Shown here in pieces: positions 63,390 through 64,000 of a stretch of DNA of 64,000 nucleotides. Every line of letters starts with the position of its first letter. Position 1 is the first letter of the stretch. The stretch covers positions 186,001 to 250,000 of the forward strand of contig JAQJDB010000003.1 in the NCBI GenBank assembly GCA_032139905.1, read 5' to 3'. This stretch comes from Nitrospira sp. MA-1 (lineage in GTDB: Bacteria; Nitrospirota; Nitrospiria; Nitrospirales; UBA8639). The translations under genes were made by a program, and so were the position numbers. Under the pieces are notes generated by a model. It searched no databases and was not told the DNA's origin. It saw only the letters and a program-made list of their open reading frames with translations.

Positions 63390-64000
63390 CCACCCCTTGA
63401 AGTCACGGGGAAAATCTTTGGGTGACTCATCCTCCGCCTCTCGCACTGGCCGGCATGGCCACCATGTACTTCGGGACGTTGATTCCTTTTCTCCAACAAC
63501 ACGGGTGGCGGCAAATCGATATTCGAGGCGAGGAGGTGGCTCGCTGTACTCCGCCTCGGAACAAGAAAGTTATTAGTGGCATTCCGGGACGAGAGTGCAA
63601 TGCGGTTATTTGAAGCGGCCCACTGCGATGTCTCTAAGGATTAATTCTCTTGATCATTAATTTGGGAACAATTATGCGCCGGGTTTCGGCCCGGCAGCCG
63701 AGGTCCTTTTGTTTCGGCAAAAGGACCCAAAACCATTGACGCCCCGTCTGGCCTCATTGAAGAGGAGGGACGCCAACTCCGAAGAGCGGCCCAACTCGCT
63801 CCGCTCAAACAAGGTCCGCGAGATGCTCAGAGCGTCCCTCCTGTAGGCCAGCCGGCAGGCGTCGAAACACCGAAGTCATTGGTGGCATTCTGGAACGGGA
63901 ATGCAATGCGTTGTTTGAGGATGCACAGCGGAATGACTTGAAGGCTAAAGTCACTCGACCATTCATTCGGAAGATTCAAGCACGTTTTTTTAATAGGTGA
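63390..64000. other. Repeat M2 between possible broken-gene fragments
   Basis: The 610-nt tail of the window. Two stretches of similar sequence lie either side of repeat M2: about 63577-63650 and 63866-63940. The right one, in frame to a TGA at 63998-64000, reads EVIGGILERECNALFEDAQRN... and the left one KVISGIPGRECNAVI then stop. This looks like a damaged gene duplicated around the repeat. No family recognised. Confidence 0.35.
63675..63865 (-). repeat. Family-1 structured repeat, copy M2 (minus orientation)
   Basis: Nearly identical in layout to M1: GCCGGG/CCCGGC hairpin 3 at its left edge, GGTCCTTTTG/CAAAAGGACC hairpin 2, and the long stem to GGCGTC near 63863. Apex GAGCGGAGCGAGTT. Confidence 0.85.

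Overview
The window is a chromosomal piece of a Gram-negative, aerobic, probably chemolithoautotrophic bacterium. I think a Nitrospira-like member of the Nitrospirota is most likely. This is inferred from gene content: a SmbP-like His-repeat lipoprotein, a DabA/NuoL-type inorganic-carbon uptake operon with a PII-like protein, paired M16 peptidases, a glgC gene and copper-export genes. There is no rRNA or marker gene to prove it. I saw no tRNA, rRNA, CRISPR array or transposase.

Layout. 1-9.4 kb: mostly minus-strand genes for an M48 lipoprotein peptidase, an M16 peptidase pair, a dipeptide epimerase, a YedY/sulfite-oxidase-like molybdoprotein, an exported SlyD-like isomerase, an SmbP-like protein and a DEAD-box RNA helicase with a long leader. 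9.7-24.8 kb: gpx, glgC, a DUF2182/DUF1326 pair, a 30-residue Lys-rich mini-protein, a SulP permease, a decayed SemiSWEET gene, a HEAT-like exported protein, an alcohol dehydrogenase, a four-CBS protein, a PAS protein, an aldo/keto reductase and deoC. 25.5-29.6 kb: a copper unit made of a CorE-like ECF sigma factor with a Cys-rich tail, a CopZ-like chaperone, a 46-residue membrane peptide and CopA. 30-35.8 kb: the four-gene ligase-associated DNA repair operon (exonuclease, ATP ligase, Lhr-type helicase, PdeM), in which each gene overlaps the next by 4 nt. 35.9-42.5 kb: PII-like, DabA, a NuoM/MrpD-like membrane protein and a NuoL-like DabB, predicted to import inorganic carbon. 43-50.8 kb: NmrA-like, ParDE, RsmJ, PepN and an old-yellow enzyme.

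48.7-64 kb is accessory DNA. VapBC, HicBA and a complete type I restriction-modification system (hsdR, hsdM, hsdS) are followed by an AT-rich coiled-coil membrane protein of unknown function. Long non-coding gaps between them are filled by repeats.

The most unusual content is the repeats. Family 1 (ten copies with the core, about 180-290 nt each) is a long hairpin with a GAGC...GCGAGTT apex followed by two short hairpins, both usually with a CCGAAA-like loop. Stem sequences differ between copies but the two arms change together, so the fold seems to be what is conserved. Family 2 (three copies, about 120-155 nt) has terminal inverted repeats that also co-vary. No mobilising enzyme is encoded in the window, so both look like non-autonomous or structured elements.
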